Positions 23,152 through 32,985 of a stretch of 64,000 nt of DNA are shown piece after piece (position 1 is the first letter of the stretch; every line of letters begins with the position of its first letter). Source of the DNA: SIG307 sp964609025 (lineage in GTDB: Bacteria; Bacillota; Clostridia; Lachnospirales; Lachnospiraceae); contig CAZSQM010000016.1 of the NCBI GenBank assembly GCA_964609025.1, positions 1 through 64,000 of the forward strand. The letters are read 5' to 3'. The notes beneath the pieces were generated by a model. The model was not told where the DNA came from. It ran no database searches and saw only the letters and a program-made list of their open reading frames with translations. The translations under genes and the position numbers were made by a program.

Positions 23152-25998
23152 TTATTTGGATTTTTCAGGTTGCTTAAGATACTTTTTTACATACTGTCCG
23201 GTATAGGACTGCTCATTCGCCGCCACTTCCTCCGGAGTTCCCTTCGCAATGACCGTACCACCCTTGTCGCCGCCCTCCGGGCCGATGTCGATAATATAAT
23301 CCGCCGTCTTAATCACGTCGAGATTGTGCTCAATCACCAGCACCGTATTGCCGCCCTCCGTCAGACGCTGCAAAATCTCAATCAGTTTATGGACATCGGC
23401 AAAGTGCAGACCGGTCGTCGGCTCATCCAAAATATAAATGGTTTTTCCGGTACTGCGCCGGCTTAACTCCGCCGCCAGCTTGATACGCTGCGCCTCACCG
23501 CCCGAAAGCAGGGTGGAAGGGTGGCCCAGCTTCAGATATGAGAGTCCTACGTCGTTCAGGGTTTCTATCTTCTTGCGTATGGACGGCACATTTTCAAAGA
23601 ACTTCACCGCTTCCTCCACACGCATTTCCAGTACGTCGTAAATCGTCTTCCCTTTATACTTTACTTCCAGCGTTTCACGGTTATAACGCTTTCCGCCGCA
23701 CACTTCGCAAGGAACAAAAATATCCGGCAGAAAATTCATCTCAATCTTTAAGATACCATCCCCGCTGCACGCTTCGCAACGCCCGCCTTTTACGTTAAAG
23801 CTGAACCGGCCCTTACTGTAACCGCGCATTTTCGCATCCGTAGTATTGGAGAACAAATCACGAATCTGGTCAAACACACCCGTATAGGTGGCCGGATTGG
23901 AACGCGGGGTACGTCCGATTGGCGACTGGTCGATGTTGATGACCTTATCTAACTGCTCCACGCCCTCAATCGCGTCGTGGGCTCCGGCTACGGTACGCGC
24001 GCGGTTTAACGTCTTCGCCAAATGCTTATACAAAATTTCGTTCACGAGAGAACTCTTTCCCGAACCGGATACGCCGGTTACACAGGTAAATACGCCGAGC
24101 GGAATATCCACGTCAATGTTTTTTAAGTTGTTCTCGCGGGCGCCCTTTATCTTCAAAAAGCCGGTCGGCTTCCTGCGCTCCTTCGGCACCGGTATGCTCA
24201 TCCTGCCGGAAAGATACGCACCGGTAATCGACTCCGGCACCTTCATAATCTCCTCAGCGGTTCCTGCCGCCACAACCTCTCCGCCGTGGTCCCCCGCCCC
24301 CGGACCGATATCAACAATATAGTCCGCCGCATACATCGTGTCCTCGTCATGCTCCACAACAATAAGCGTATTGCCCAAATCCTTCAGATGCTTTAACGTT
24401 TTAATCAGTTTGTCGTTATCCCGCTGGTGCAGTCCGATACTCGGTTCATCCAAAATATACGCTACCCCGACCAGACCGGAGCCAATCTGCGTCGCCAGAC
24501 GAATACGCTGCGCTTCGCCGCCCGAAAGGGACGCCGTTGCCCGCGCCAGAGTAAGATACTCCAGTCCGACATCCATCAGGAAGCCGACGCGTGCCCGGAT
24601 TTCCTTTAACACAAGCTCGCCAATCTTTTGCTGCCGCTCCGTCAATTCCAGATGATTCATAAAGTCGAACAAATCCCGCACGGAAAGCTCTGTTACTTCC
24701 GCGATATTACGCCCGCCGACCGTTACCGCCAGCGCTTCCTTCTTTAAGCGTTTTCCCTGACAAACCTTACACGGCGTTGTCCGCATAAAGGTTTCGTATT
24801 CCTGCTTTGTGGTGTCGGAAGCCGTTTCCCGGTATCTGCGCTCCACATTCTTTATCAGGCCTTCAAATGCCACGTCATAAACGCCGACGCCCCTCTGCCC
24901 GCGATAATGCACTTTTACGGTCCTTCCGTTTGTTCCGTAATAAATCATATCCTGAATCTCTTTCGGAAGCTTACAGAACGGAGTCTTTAAATCAAACCGA
25001 TACTCCCTGGCCAGCGCCGCCAGCGTACTTCCGGTATAACTGGACGGGTCGGTTGCCGACTGCCATCCCAGTACCGCAATCGCACCCTCTGCGATACTGA
25101 GCGACTTGTCCGGAATCAGCAGGTCCTCGTCAAACTCCATCTTGATTCCGATGCCGTGACACTCCGGACACGCGCCGAAGGGGTTATTAAAGGAAAACAC
25201 ACGAGGCTCAATCTCATCAATACTGATACCGCAGTCCGGGCAAGAAAAACTTTCGCTGAACCGGAGCATTTCGCCGTCAATTACGTCTACCATCAAAAGA
25301 CCGTCGCTTAAACGCAGCACACTGTCAATGGAGTCCCGCAGACGCTGTTCGATTCCCTCTTTCACCACCAGGCGGTCCACAATAATCTCAATATTATGCT
25401 TTATATTCTTCTCTAACTTAATCTCCTCGGACAGTTCATACAAATGCCCGTCTACTACCACGCGCACATAGCCGCTGCGCTTTGCCTGCTCGAACACCTT
25501 GACATGTTCGCCCTTTCTGCCTCGTACCACCGGCGCAAGCAGCTGAATCTTCGTGCGCTCCGGCAGCCGCATAATCTCGTCTGCCATTTCATCCACGGTC
25601 TGCTTTTTTATTTCCTTTCCGCAGTTCGGACAATGCGGGATACCGATACGGGCGTACAGCAGACGGAAATAGTCGTAAATCTCCGTTACCGTTCCCACGG
25701 TGGAACGCGGATTGCGGTTCGTAGACTTCTGGTCAATGGAAATTGCGGGAGAAAGCCCCTCGATACTCTCTACATTCGGCTTTTCCATCTGCCCCAGGAA
25801 CTGCCTCGCATAGGAGGAAACCGACTCCATATACCGCCTCTGTCCCTCCGCATAAATCGTATCAAAGGCCAGAGAAGACTTGCCCGAACCGGAAAGACCG
25901 GTCAAAACCACAAACTCATCCCTTGGAATATCGATATTAATCCCTTTTAAGTTGTTCTCCCGCGCCCCTCGTATCTTGATATACTTTTTCTCTGACAT
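23152..25998 (-). CDS. uvrA: Excinuclease ABC subunit A
   Basis: UvrA is the damage-recognising ATPase of nucleotide excision repair. The 948-residue protein has two ABC ATPase halves, each with a Walker A (GLSGSGKSSL near 35 and GVSGSGKSSLV near 640) and an SGGEAQRI signature, and zinc modules CPNCGKE, CPDC...CPEC and CEAC...CEVCGG. Length is normal. ATG 25998 has GAGGAAAGG upstream and follows uvrB by 12 nt, so uvrB and uvrA form an operon under the SOS box upstream of uvrB. Confidence 0.98.
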   Translation of the reverse strand: MSEKKYIKIRGARENNLKGINIDIPRDEFVVLTGLSGSGKSSLAFDTIYAEGQRRYMESVSSYARQFLGQMEKPNVESIEGLSPAISIDQKSTNRNPRSTVGTVTEIYDYFRLLYARIGIPHCPNCGKEIKKQTVDEMADEIMRLPERTKIQLLAPVVRGRKGEHVKVFEQAKRSGYVRVVVDGHLYELSEEIKLEKNIKHNIEIIVDRLVVKEGIEQRLRDSIDSVLRLSDGLLMVDVIDGEMLRFSESFSCPDCGISIDEIEPRVFSFNNPFGACPECHGIGIKMEFDEDLLIPDKSLSIAEGAIAVLGWQSATDPSSYTGSTLAALAREYRFDLKTPFCKLPKEIQDMIYYGTNGRTVKVHYRGQRGVGVYDVAFEGLIKNVERRYRETASDTTKQEYETFMRTTPCKVCQGKRLKKEALAVTVGGRNIAEVTELSVRDLFDFMNHLELTERQQKIGELVLKEIRARVGFLMDVGLEYLTLARATASLSGGEAQRIRLATQIGSGLVGVAYILDEPSIGLHQRDNDKLIKTLKHLKDLGNTLIVVEHDEDTMYAADYIVDIGPGAGDHGGEVVAAGTAEEIMKVPESITGAYLSGRMSIPVPKERRKPTGFLKIKGARENNLKNIDVDIPLGVFTCVTGVSGSGKSSLVNEILYKHLAKTLNRARTVAGAHDAIEGVEQLDKVINIDQSPIGRTPRSNPATYTGVFDQIRDLFSNTTDAKMRGYSKGRFSFNVKGGRCEACSGDGILKIEMNFLPDIFVPCEVCGGKRYNRETLEVKYKGKTIYDVLEMRVEEAVKFFENVPSIRKKIETLNDVGLSYLKLGHPSTLLSGGEAQRIKLAAELSRRSTGKTIYILDEPTTGLHFADVHKLIEILQRLTEGGNTVLVIEHNLDVIKTADYIIDIGPEGGDKGGTVIAKGTPEEVAANEQSYTGQYVKKYLKQPEKSK

Positions 25999-26010
25999 GG
26001 CCTTTCCTCA

Positions 26011-28002
26011 CTACTCCAACATTTTCTTTTTTAACTCAAACAACTGGTCACGCAGCTTCGCCGCCAGCTCGAAATTCAGCTCGGCCGCCGCGGTATTCAT
26101 CTGCTTTTGCAGCTTTTTTTCCAAGGCAAGCAGCTCCTTTTTCGACATGGACTCCATGTCCTTTTCAATCCCGTTGGTGATCTCCTCTGCCTTCTTTGAG
26201 ATGCTGATTAAATCACGCACCGCCTTCTTAATGGTCTGCGGCGTAATGCCGTGCTCCTTATTATAGGCAGACTGTATTCCGCGGCGGCGGTTTGTTTCCG
26301 AAATCGCGTTTTTCATGGAATCCGTCATCGTATCGGCGTACATAATCACACGCCCCTCCGCATTTCGGGCGGCTCTGCCGACGGTCTGGATTAAGGAGGT
26401 TTCCGAACGCAGAAAGCCCTCCTTGTCCGCGTCCAGAATCGCCACCAGACTGACCTCCGGAATATCCAGACCCTCTCTCAGAAGATTGATACCTACCAGC
26501 ACGTCAAACACATCCATCCGCATATCGCGGATAATCTCCGAACGCTCTAACGTATCAATATCCGAATGCAAATACTTCACCCGCACGCCCACCTCCCGCA
26601 GATAGTCGGTCAAATCCTCCGCCATCCGCTTCGTCAGCGTCGTTACCAAAACCTTGCATTTTTTCCCGGTTTCCTTTCGTATCTCCCCGAGCAAATCATC
26701 AATCTGACCTTTGGTCGGGCGTACCGATATCTCCGGGTCAAGAAGTCCGGTCGGGCGGATGACCTGCTCCGTCCGTAACAGCTCGTGAGTACGCTCATAG
26801 TCCGAAGGCGTCGCGGAAACAAACAGCATCTGATTGATTTTGCTCTCAAACTCGCTGAAATTCAGCGGACGGTTATCCAGTGCCGACGGAAGCCGGAAGC
26901 CATAGTCTACAAGTGTAGTCTTTCTTGAACGGTCGCCGAAAAACATGCCGCGAATCTGCGGTATCGTGATGTGGGACTCGTCCACGATAATCAGAAAATC
27001 ATCCGGGAAATAATCAAGCAGCGTATGCGGCGTGGCTCCCTCCGGCAACCCCGCCAAATGTCTGGAATAGTTCTCGATACCGGAGCAAAAGCCGGTTTCC
27101 CGCATCATCTCCACGTCAAATGCGGTACGTTCCCCGATCCGCTGTGCTTCAATCAGCTTGTCCTCACTCTTAAAAAACTGCACCCTCTCTATCATCTCTT
27201 CTTCGATGTTTTTTAATGCGGCATTCATCTTTTCCTGCTCTACGACATAGTGGGATGCCGGAAAAATCACCGTATGCTCCAGCGTACACTTTATCTCGCC
27301 GGTCAGTACGTCAATCTCCGTAATACGGTCCACTTCATCGCCGAAGAACTCCACCCGCACCGCCGTATCCGCGGAAGCCACCGGAAAAATCTCAACCACA
27401 TCGCCGCGTACCCGGAAAGTGCCGCGCTTAAAATCCATATCGTTACGGGTATATTGTATATCAATCAGGCGGCGTAATACCTCGTCCCGGTCTTTTTGCA
27501 TGCCCGGTCGCAGGGAAACCGTCATATTCTGATAATCAATCGGGCTGCCCAGACCGTAAATGCAGGATACGCTGGCCACAATAATCACGTCGCGCCGCTC
27601 GGTAAGCGCGGCGGTCGCCGAATGACGCAGCTTGTCTATTTCTTCGTTAATGGCAGAATCCTTATCAATATAAGTGTCCGTAGAAGGCACATACGCCTCC
27701 GGCTGGTAATAATCATAGTAGGACACAAAGTACTCCACCGCGTTCTCCGGGAAGAACTCCTTAAACTCCCCGTAAAGCTGGGCAGCCAAAGTCTTATTGT
27801 GTGCTATAATCAGCGTCGGACGGTTCAGTGCCTGAATCACGTTCGCCATCGTAAAAGTTTTGCCGGAACCGGTCACGCCGAGAAGCGTCTGAAACTGATT
27901 CCCCTCCTCAAAGCCACGGACAAGGTCGGAAATCGCCTGGGGCTGGTCGCCGGTGGGCTGGTAATCGGAATGTAATATAAATTTTTTTTCTTCCTTCTGC
28001 AC
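26011..28002 (-). CDS. uvrB: Excinuclease ABC subunit B
   Basis: UvrB is the helicase-like core of excision repair that verifies damage and recruits UvrC. The 663-residue protein has Walker A GVTGSGKTFTMANVI, the beta-hairpin region with YYDYYQPEAYVPSTDTYI, DESH box, motif VI QTVGRAARN, and a C-terminal UVR motif (ALEKKLQKQMNTAAAELNFE). The start is GTG 28002 because GGAGG lies about eight bases before it; the open frame continues 33 codons upstream through non-conserved sequence that is really the leader. Confidence 0.97.
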   Translation of the reverse strand: MQKEEKKFILHSDYQPTGDQPQAISDLVRGFEEGNQFQTLLGVTGSGKTFTMANVIQALNRPTLIIAHNKTLAAQLYGEFKEFFPENAVEYFVSYYDYYQPEAYVPSTDTYIDKDSAINEEIDKLRHSATAALTERRDVIIVASVSCIYGLGSPIDYQNMTVSLRPGMQKDRDEVLRRLIDIQYTRNDMDFKRGTFRVRGDVVEIFPVASADTAVRVEFFGDEVDRITEIDVLTGEIKCTLEHTVIFPASHYVVEQEKMNAALKNIEEEMIERVQFFKSEDKLIEAQRIGERTAFDVEMMRETGFCSGIENYSRHLAGLPEGATPHTLLDYFPDDFLIIVDESHITIPQIRGMFFGDRSRKTTLVDYGFRLPSALDNRPLNFSEFESKINQMLFVSATPSDYERTHELLRTEQVIRPTGLLDPEISVRPTKGQIDDLLGEIRKETGKKCKVLVTTLTKRMAEDLTDYLREVGVRVKYLHSDIDTLERSEIIRDMRMDVFDVLVGINLLREGLDIPEVSLVAILDADKEGFLRSETSLIQTVGRAARNAEGRVIMYADTMTDSMKNAISETNRRRGIQSAYNKEHGITPQTIKKAVRDLISISKKAEEITNGIEKDMESMSKKELLALEKKLQKQMNTAAAELNFELAAKLRDQLFELKKKMLE

Positions 28003-28116
28003 AAAAAGCACCTCCGAAAGTGATAGTAAAAAAACTTCTATTCGCCACAAAATTCGTCGAAACGAGTACTCTGCTTTTTGGAAAAACTTTGTTTTCGTCA
28101 ATCCGTTAACACTACT

Positions 28117-28125
28117 ATCATATCA
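28117..28125 (-). promoter_or_regulatory. Extended -10 promoter of uvrBA
   Basis: TGATATGAT is a TGn-extended -10 element with weak -35 sequence. It would start a leader of about 105 bases before the GTG of uvrB, and the LexA box lies just upstream. Confidence 0.55.
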
Positions 28126-28145
28126 CATATTTTTTAAAAAGTACA

Positions 28146-28157
28146 GAACAAAAGTTC
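28146..28157. promoter_or_regulatory. SOS (LexA) box upstream of uvrBA
   Basis: GAACAAAAGTTC is a perfect GAAC-N4-GTTC palindrome, the core of the Gram-positive LexA/DinR box, about 20 bases upstream of the -10. uvrB is a classic SOS gene, so DNA damage should release LexA here and induce uvrBA. Confidence 0.85.
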
Positions 28158-28232
28158 GTCTTTGTAAAAAATTACTTGACTTTTTAAACACACTTGAAGA
28201 ACAAAGAGTCCGCTTGCGACATCTTCCAAGCG

Positions 28233-28301
28233 CGCGAGTGCGCATCCTTAGCGGAGCGCTTTTTTATCGAATAGGACGCAATTTCCTGTTCGATAAAAAA
28301 G
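28233..28301. repeat. Dispersed repeat copy 2 followed by a long inverted repeat
   Basis: CGCGAGTGCGCATCCTTA-GCGGA (28233-28255) repeats the unit at 18474. Directly after it, CTTTTTTATCGAA-T-AGGA and TCCT-G-TTCGATAAAAAAG form inverted arms across 28259-28301. With the neighbouring cheW terminator this makes a dense run of palindromes between cheW and uvrB. Confidence 0.6.
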
Positions 28302-28333
28302 TACAGAACAAATTGAACATTTGTTCTGTACTT
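28299..28333 (-). terminator. Terminator of cheW
   Basis: AAGTACAGAACAAAT and ATTTGTTCTGTACTT are perfect 15-base arms around a five-base loop, followed by TTTTATC on the minus strand. It ends the prfB-cheW transcript before the uvrB promoter. The arm repeats the AGTACAGAACAAA that precedes the SOS box at 28141. Confidence 0.9.
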
Positions 28334-28394
28334 CCGTTACCGATTTTTTCTCTTAGAAACAGCCTTCTGCTTCTATCAGTTTTTGCAGGAAAGT

Positions 28395-28859
28395 TTATCC
28401 CTGCATCCCCTTTAACACCTCTGCCATCTGTTCCCCTTCGTTTCCTTCATACATACTCGCAGGATTTAAAAGCAGGACCAGTTTCCCATGCTTATTGGCA
28501 ACCGCGCGGACATATGCTGTTCTGGCACTTTTGGCAATCACAGGCGTTTCCGTGATATTTTCCCCTGTAAAATCCGCCATTTCAAGCACTTCATCCACCT
28601 TAAAGGCAATCGACGTACCTTCATAGCGTGTTACGATAAGCTTCGTCTTTTCCGGGTCGGTATACTCTTCCAGCAAAAACCTTTTACGCAGGCTGTATAC
28701 CGGAATTACTTCGCCGCGCAGATTCATCAGCCCCAGCACACAGGCAGGCGCATTCGGCACCGGTACGATATCCGTCATCGATTCAATTGCGGTTACCACC
28801 TGCACATCGAAGCCGTACTCCTCCTCTCCGATACGGAAAATAATATCTCTCTCTGCCAT
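28395..28859 (-). CDS. cheW: Chemotaxis coupling protein CheW
   Basis: CheW links chemoreceptors to the kinase CheA. The 154-residue protein has the two-barrel CheW fold with EEYGFDVQVVTAIESM, the conserved PNAPACVLGLMNLRGEVIPVY segment and the C-terminal VLLLNP-like strand. It is a lone cheW, away from any cheA in this window, and follows prfB by 21 nt. ATG 28859 has TGGAGGAGG upstream. Another cheW may exist in a main che operon elsewhere. Confidence 0.93.
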   Translation of the reverse strand: MAERDIIFRIGEEEYGFDVQVVTAIESMTDIVPVPNAPACVLGLMNLRGEVIPVYSLRKRFLLEEYTDPEKTKLIVTRYEGTSIAFKVDEVLEMADFTGENITETPVIAKSARTAYVRAVANKHGKLVLLLNPASMYEGNEGEQMAEVLKGMQG

Positions 28860-28880
28860 AAAACTACCTCCTCCAATTCC

Positions 28881-30000
28881 TTACTCTTTTGCTTTCCCGG
28901 TTGCACTCCACCTCAGATACGCATTAATAAACGGATCCAGATCGCCGTCCAGCACAGTCTGTGCGTTTCCGACTTCTTCATTGGTCCGGTGATCCTTTAC
29001 CAGTGTGTACGGCTGTAAGACATAAGAACGAATCTGATTACCGAAATTGATATCCCGCACTTCACCGCGAATTCCCGACTCCTTCTCTGCGTTTTCCTGC
29101 TCCCGCAAAAGATACAGCTTTGCTTTTAACATCTGCATTGCCTTATCTTTGTTCTGGAACTGGGAACGCTCATTCTGACACTGTACCACAATTCCGGTCG
29201 GGATATGGGTAATACGGATGGCGGAGGAGGTTTTATTGACATGCTGTCCGCCCGCGCCGCTGGAACGATAGGTATCAATCCGTAAATCCTTTTCATCAAT
29301 CTCTATTTCCGGTGCTTCCTCCAAATCCGGCATAATATCGCAGGATACAAAGGAGGTCTGACGCTTTCCCGCCGCGTTAAACGGAGAAATTCGCACCAAC
29401 CGGTGTACGCCGCGCTCCGATTTCAGATACCCGTAAGCATTTTCCCCGTGGATTTCCAGCGTTACCGACTTATAACCTGCCTCATCACCGTCCAGAAAAT
29501 CAATCAGCTCCGTTGTAAACCCCTTTTTATCTGCCCACCGCTGATACATCCGGCAAAGCATGGAAGCCCAGTCACAGCTTTCCGTGCCGCCCGCCCCCGC
29601 ATGGAGCGTAAGTATCGCATCGTTTTTATCATATTCACCGCAAAGCAATGTGCTTAAATGCAGCCGCTCGTAATGTGCCTTGAACAGTTCCATTGCCTGC
29701 TGTGCGTCCGGAATCAGGGACGCGTCCGAAGATTCGTACCCCATCTCCAGATACGTCTGTACATCCTCATACTCGGTCTTCAGTTCCTCGTAATCTGCCA
29801 CCGCGTCTTTGAGATTTTTCAGCTCCTTCATGTAGCTCTGCGACTTTTCCGCATTATCCCAAAAACCCGGCTCCTGCATGATGGCTTCTAACTCTTGTAT
29901 TTTTTCACGCTTGCCCGGGAGGTCAAAGTGAATCCCCCATTTCAAGCAGCGGCTTTTCATAACCGGAGAGTTCGTATTTGATTGCATCCAACTCTACCAT
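28881..30000 (-). CDS. prfB: Peptide chain release factor 2, with programmed +1 frameshift
   Basis: RF2 ends translation at UGA and UAA. The gene starts at ATG 30000 (AAGGTGA upstream), runs 25 codons to an in-frame TGA at 29923-29925 in CTT-TGA-C, then continues in the +1 frame at GAC (Asp) for 347 codons, giving 372 residues. GGGGG lies a few bases before the CTT, as the stimulatory Shine-Dalgarno-like element. This is the classic RF2 autoregulation: low RF2 lets ribosomes slip. The C-terminal part has the peptidyl-hydrolysis motif SGAGGQHVN and the SPF-like tripeptide region (ISPFN). It is real and intact, not a pseudogene. Confidence 0.97.
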
Positions 30001-30102
30001 CTGCTCACCTTCTTTCCTGACATTCTGAAAACGCCATGCGGCAAACACTGCTTCTTTGCTGTTTCTCTGCCGCTTTTGCATACCATTGTACCCTTCGGGC
30101 AG

Positions 30103-32673
30103 TTACACGTTCCTGCCGCAGCACTTCTTATATTTCAGACCGCTTCCGCACGGACACGGGTCGTTCGGCATAACCTTCTTATCGGAGCGCTTTACCGGGC
30201 CCTTTGCCACCGTATCGTCACGGTTCGTTCCGGTCACCTTTGCTACCTGCTCACGCTCTACCTTTTGCTCAATACGCACATTCATCAGGGCCTTTACGGT
30301 GTCTTCGCTGATGGCCGCCGTCATGGCGCTGAACATGTCAAAGCCCTGGAACTTATACTCTGTCAGAGGGTCGCGCTGTCCGTATGCCTGTACGCCGATT
30401 CCCTGACGGAGCTGATCCATATCGTCGATGTGGTCCATCCACTTACGGTCAATCACCCGAAGCAGAATAACGCGCTCAATCTCACGCAAATGCTCCTTTT
30501 CCGGGAACTCTGCTTCCTTTGCCTCGTAAAACTTGACCGCCTCCGCCTTTAACTGCTGTACCAGTTCCTTCTTACGCATATGCTTCTTCTGATCCTCGGT
30601 CAGACGAACCGGTGCAATCGGCACAATCGGAAGTAACAGGCTGTTCAGCTCGTGCAGATCCCAGTTCTCCGCGTCCTGGTCGTCGCTGATGCAGGTATCC
30701 ACGCAGCCCTCTACCACATCGTTTATCATCTTAAATATCGTTTCCCGCATGTTGGCGCCTTCCAGCACCTTTCTGCGCTCCGCGTAAATAATCTCTCTCT
30801 GCTCGTTGTTCACGCGGTCGTACTCGAGAAGATTTTTACGGATACCGAAGTTGTTGTTCTCTATCTTCTTCTGCGCCTTCTCTACCGCAGAGCTTAACAT
30901 CTTGTGCTCAATCTGCTCGCCTTCCTCGATACCCAGCGAATTAAACATATTGATTAAGCGCTCCGTACCGAACAAACGCATCAAATCATCTTCCAGGGAA
31001 ATATAAAATCTGGATTCACCCGGGTCACCCTGACGTCCGGCACGTCCCCGGAGCTGGTTGTCAATACGTCTGGATTCGTGGCGTTCCGTACCGATAATCT
31101 TTAAGCCGCCCAGTTCCTTTACACCCTCGCCGAGCTTAATATCCGTACCACGTCCCGCCATGTTCGTCGCAATCGTAACCGCCCCCATCTGACCGGCGTC
31201 GGCAACAATCTGCGCTTCCATTTCGTGGAACTTTGCATTTAAAACCTTGTGCGGAACATTCCGGCGTCTTAACATATCGCTCAGTTCCTCGGACGCCTCA
31301 ATGGTAATCGTACCTACCAGTACCGGCTGACCGTTTCTGTTTGCCGCAATAATCTCCTCCACAATCGCGGCAAGCTTCTCCCGGCGGGTCTTATAAACCG
31401 CATCGTCTTTATCCACACGGGCAATCGGACGGTTGGTCGGAATCTCCACAACATCCATGCCGTAAATTTCACGGAACTCTTTTTCCTCGGTCAGCGCCGT
31501 ACCGGTCATACCGCACTTCTTGTCATACTTGTTGAAAAAGTTCTGGAAGGTAATCGTGGCAAGCGTCTTACTCTCGCGCTTTACCTTTACATGCTCCTTT
31601 GCCTCAATCGCCTGATGAAGGCCGTCGGAATAACGTCTGCCCGGCATGATACGTCCGGTGAAATCGTCTACAATGAGCACTTCGTCGTTTTGTACCACAT
31701 AATCCTTATCCCGCGCCATCAGATAATGGGCACGCAGGGCAAGAATAATATTGTGCTGAATCTCCATATTCTCCGGGTCGGCAAGGTTTTCAATCTGGAA
31801 GAAGCGCTCTACCTTTGCAACACCTTCTTCCGTCAGGTTTACATTTTTATCTTTTTCGTTGACGATAAAGTCGCCTTCCTCCTGCTGCTCCTCGCCCATG
31901 AGAAGGTCCATCTTGGAAAGCTCCTTTTCCGTACCCTTTACAAGCTGTCTTGCCAGAATGTCGCAGGCCTGATACAGGCTGGTGGACTTTCCGCTCTGCC
32001 CGGAAATAATCAACGGGGTACGCGCCTCATCAATCAATACGGAGTCTACTTCGTCGATAATCGCATAGTGCAGACCGCGCATTACGAGCTGCTCCTTGTA
32101 AATTACCATGTTGTCACGCAGATAGTCAAAGCCGAATTCGTTATTCGTGCCGTAAGTAATATCGCAGGCATAGGCATCTCTGCGCTCGCTGTTATCCATG
32201 CTGTTTAAAATACAGCCTACCGTCAGACCGAGAAAACGGAATACCTGCCCCATCCACTCGGAGTCACGTTTTGCAAGATAATCATTGACGGTAACGATAT
32301 GCACGCCTTCGCCGTCCAGGGCATTTAAGTACGCCGGTAAAAGCTCCGTCTGGGTCTTACCTTCACCGGTACGCATCTCAACAATACGCCCCTGGTGCAG
32401 AATAATACCACCCAGTATCTGTACGTCATAATGCCGCTGCCCGAGCACACGCTTTGTCGCCTCACGCACTACCGCGTAAGCCTCCGGCAGCAAAGCGTCC
32501 TTGGTTTCGCCTTTGCCCAAACGTTCTTTAAACTCTGGCGTCTTCGCCGCAAGCTGCTCGTCGGATAATACCGATACGGTTTCCTCTAACTGATTTATCT
32601 TCTCCAAAATCGGCCGGATAAGCTTTACTTCTCTTTCACTGTGCGTCCCGAACATTTTCTGTATTAAACCCAT
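30103..32673 (-). CDS. secA: Preprotein translocase ATPase SecA
   Basis: SecA drives secretion through SecYEG. The 856-residue protein has Walker A EMRTGEGKTQTELLPAYLNA, the DEVDSVLIDEARTPLI motif, GMTGTA, the helicase motif ATNMAGRGTDIKLG and QLRGRAGRQGD, and ends with the zinc tail DPCPCGSGLKYKKCCG. Length is normal. ATG 32673 follows AGGAGA. The gene lies upstream of prfB with about 100 bases between, an order common in Bacillota. Confidence 0.98.
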   Translation of the reverse strand: MGLIQKMFGTHSEREVKLIRPILEKINQLEETVSVLSDEQLAAKTPEFKERLGKGETKDALLPEAYAVVREATKRVLGQRHYDVQILGGIILHQGRIVEMRTGEGKTQTELLPAYLNALDGEGVHIVTVNDYLAKRDSEWMGQVFRFLGLTVGCILNSMDNSERRDAYACDITYGTNNEFGFDYLRDNMVIYKEQLVMRGLHYAIIDEVDSVLIDEARTPLIISGQSGKSTSLYQACDILARQLVKGTEKELSKMDLLMGEEQQEEGDFIVNEKDKNVNLTEEGVAKVERFFQIENLADPENMEIQHNIILALRAHYLMARDKDYVVQNDEVLIVDDFTGRIMPGRRYSDGLHQAIEAKEHVKVKRESKTLATITFQNFFNKYDKKCGMTGTALTEEKEFREIYGMDVVEIPTNRPIARVDKDDAVYKTRREKLAAIVEEIIAANRNGQPVLVGTITIEASEELSDMLRRRNVPHKVLNAKFHEMEAQIVADAGQMGAVTIATNMAGRGTDIKLGEGVKELGGLKIIGTERHESRRIDNQLRGRAGRQGDPGESRFYISLEDDLMRLFGTERLINMFNSLGIEEGEQIEHKMLSSAVEKAQKKIENNNFGIRKNLLEYDRVNNEQREIIYAERRKVLEGANMRETIFKMINDVVEGCVDTCISDDQDAENWDLHELNSLLLPIVPIAPVRLTEDQKKHMRKKELVQQLKAEAVKFYEAKEAEFPEKEHLREIERVILLRVIDRKWMDHIDDMDQLRQGIGVQAYGQRDPLTEYKFQGFDMFSAMTAAISEDTVKALMNVRIEQKVEREQVAKVTGTNRDDTVAKGPVKRSDKKVMPNDPCPCGSGLKYKKCCGRNV

Positions 32674-32835
32674 CTGTCTTCTCCTGATTATATCTATTTT
32701 ATTGCTTTTCGCCCCATGCGCCTTATCGAAAAGTCACATGAAGTCCATAATAAGATTATTGTAACATTACTTTTCCATTTATTCAACCTTTTCCTTCACT
32801 TTTTATACTATCTTTACGAATAAAAACAGGGATAG

Positions 32836-32896
32836 AGGGTGTCAAAACACATTTTAATGCGAAGTTCCGTAATTGAAAGCAACCTTTTGACACCCT
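32836..32896. repeat. Palindrome with GGGTGTCAAAA arms
   Basis: AGGGTGTCAAAA (32836-32847) and TTTTGACACCCT (32885-32896) are perfect 12-base arms around about 37 bases. The same arm occurs in a longer palindrome at 62586-62643 and as a half-site near 18585. Apart from this, the hpf terminator and a small GCGGC/GCCGC stem at about 32967-32980, the stretch 32674-32985 has no gene. Confidence 0.65.
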
Positions 32897-32906
32897 GATT
32901 CTGTAC

Positions 32907-32943
32907 GGAAAAACCGCCGCGCGGCTTATGCCGCGCGGCGGTT
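32907..32943 (-). terminator. Terminator of hpf
   Basis: AACCGCCGCGCGGC and GCCGCGCGGCGGTT form a perfect 14-base-pair stem with a four-base loop, followed by TTTTTCC on the minus strand. Confidence 0.9.
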
Positions 32944-32985
32944 CACTCAAAAGAAGGGGAACGGTGCGGCCTAGTGCCGCGGGAA

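Noticed and set aside
28003..28101. N-terminal extension of uvrB
   Set aside because: It lies in the leader RNA after the promoter; UvrB proteins begin near the GTG that has a good ribosome site.
28881..30000. prfB as a frameshifted pseudogene
   Set aside because: The in-frame TGA lies at the standard CTT-TGA-C slip site with a GGGGG element, so this is programmed frameshifting.
32957..32985. Second terminator right after hpf
   Set aside because: The GCGGC/GCCGC stem is only five base pairs and has no T run; the strong stem at 32907-32943 is enough.
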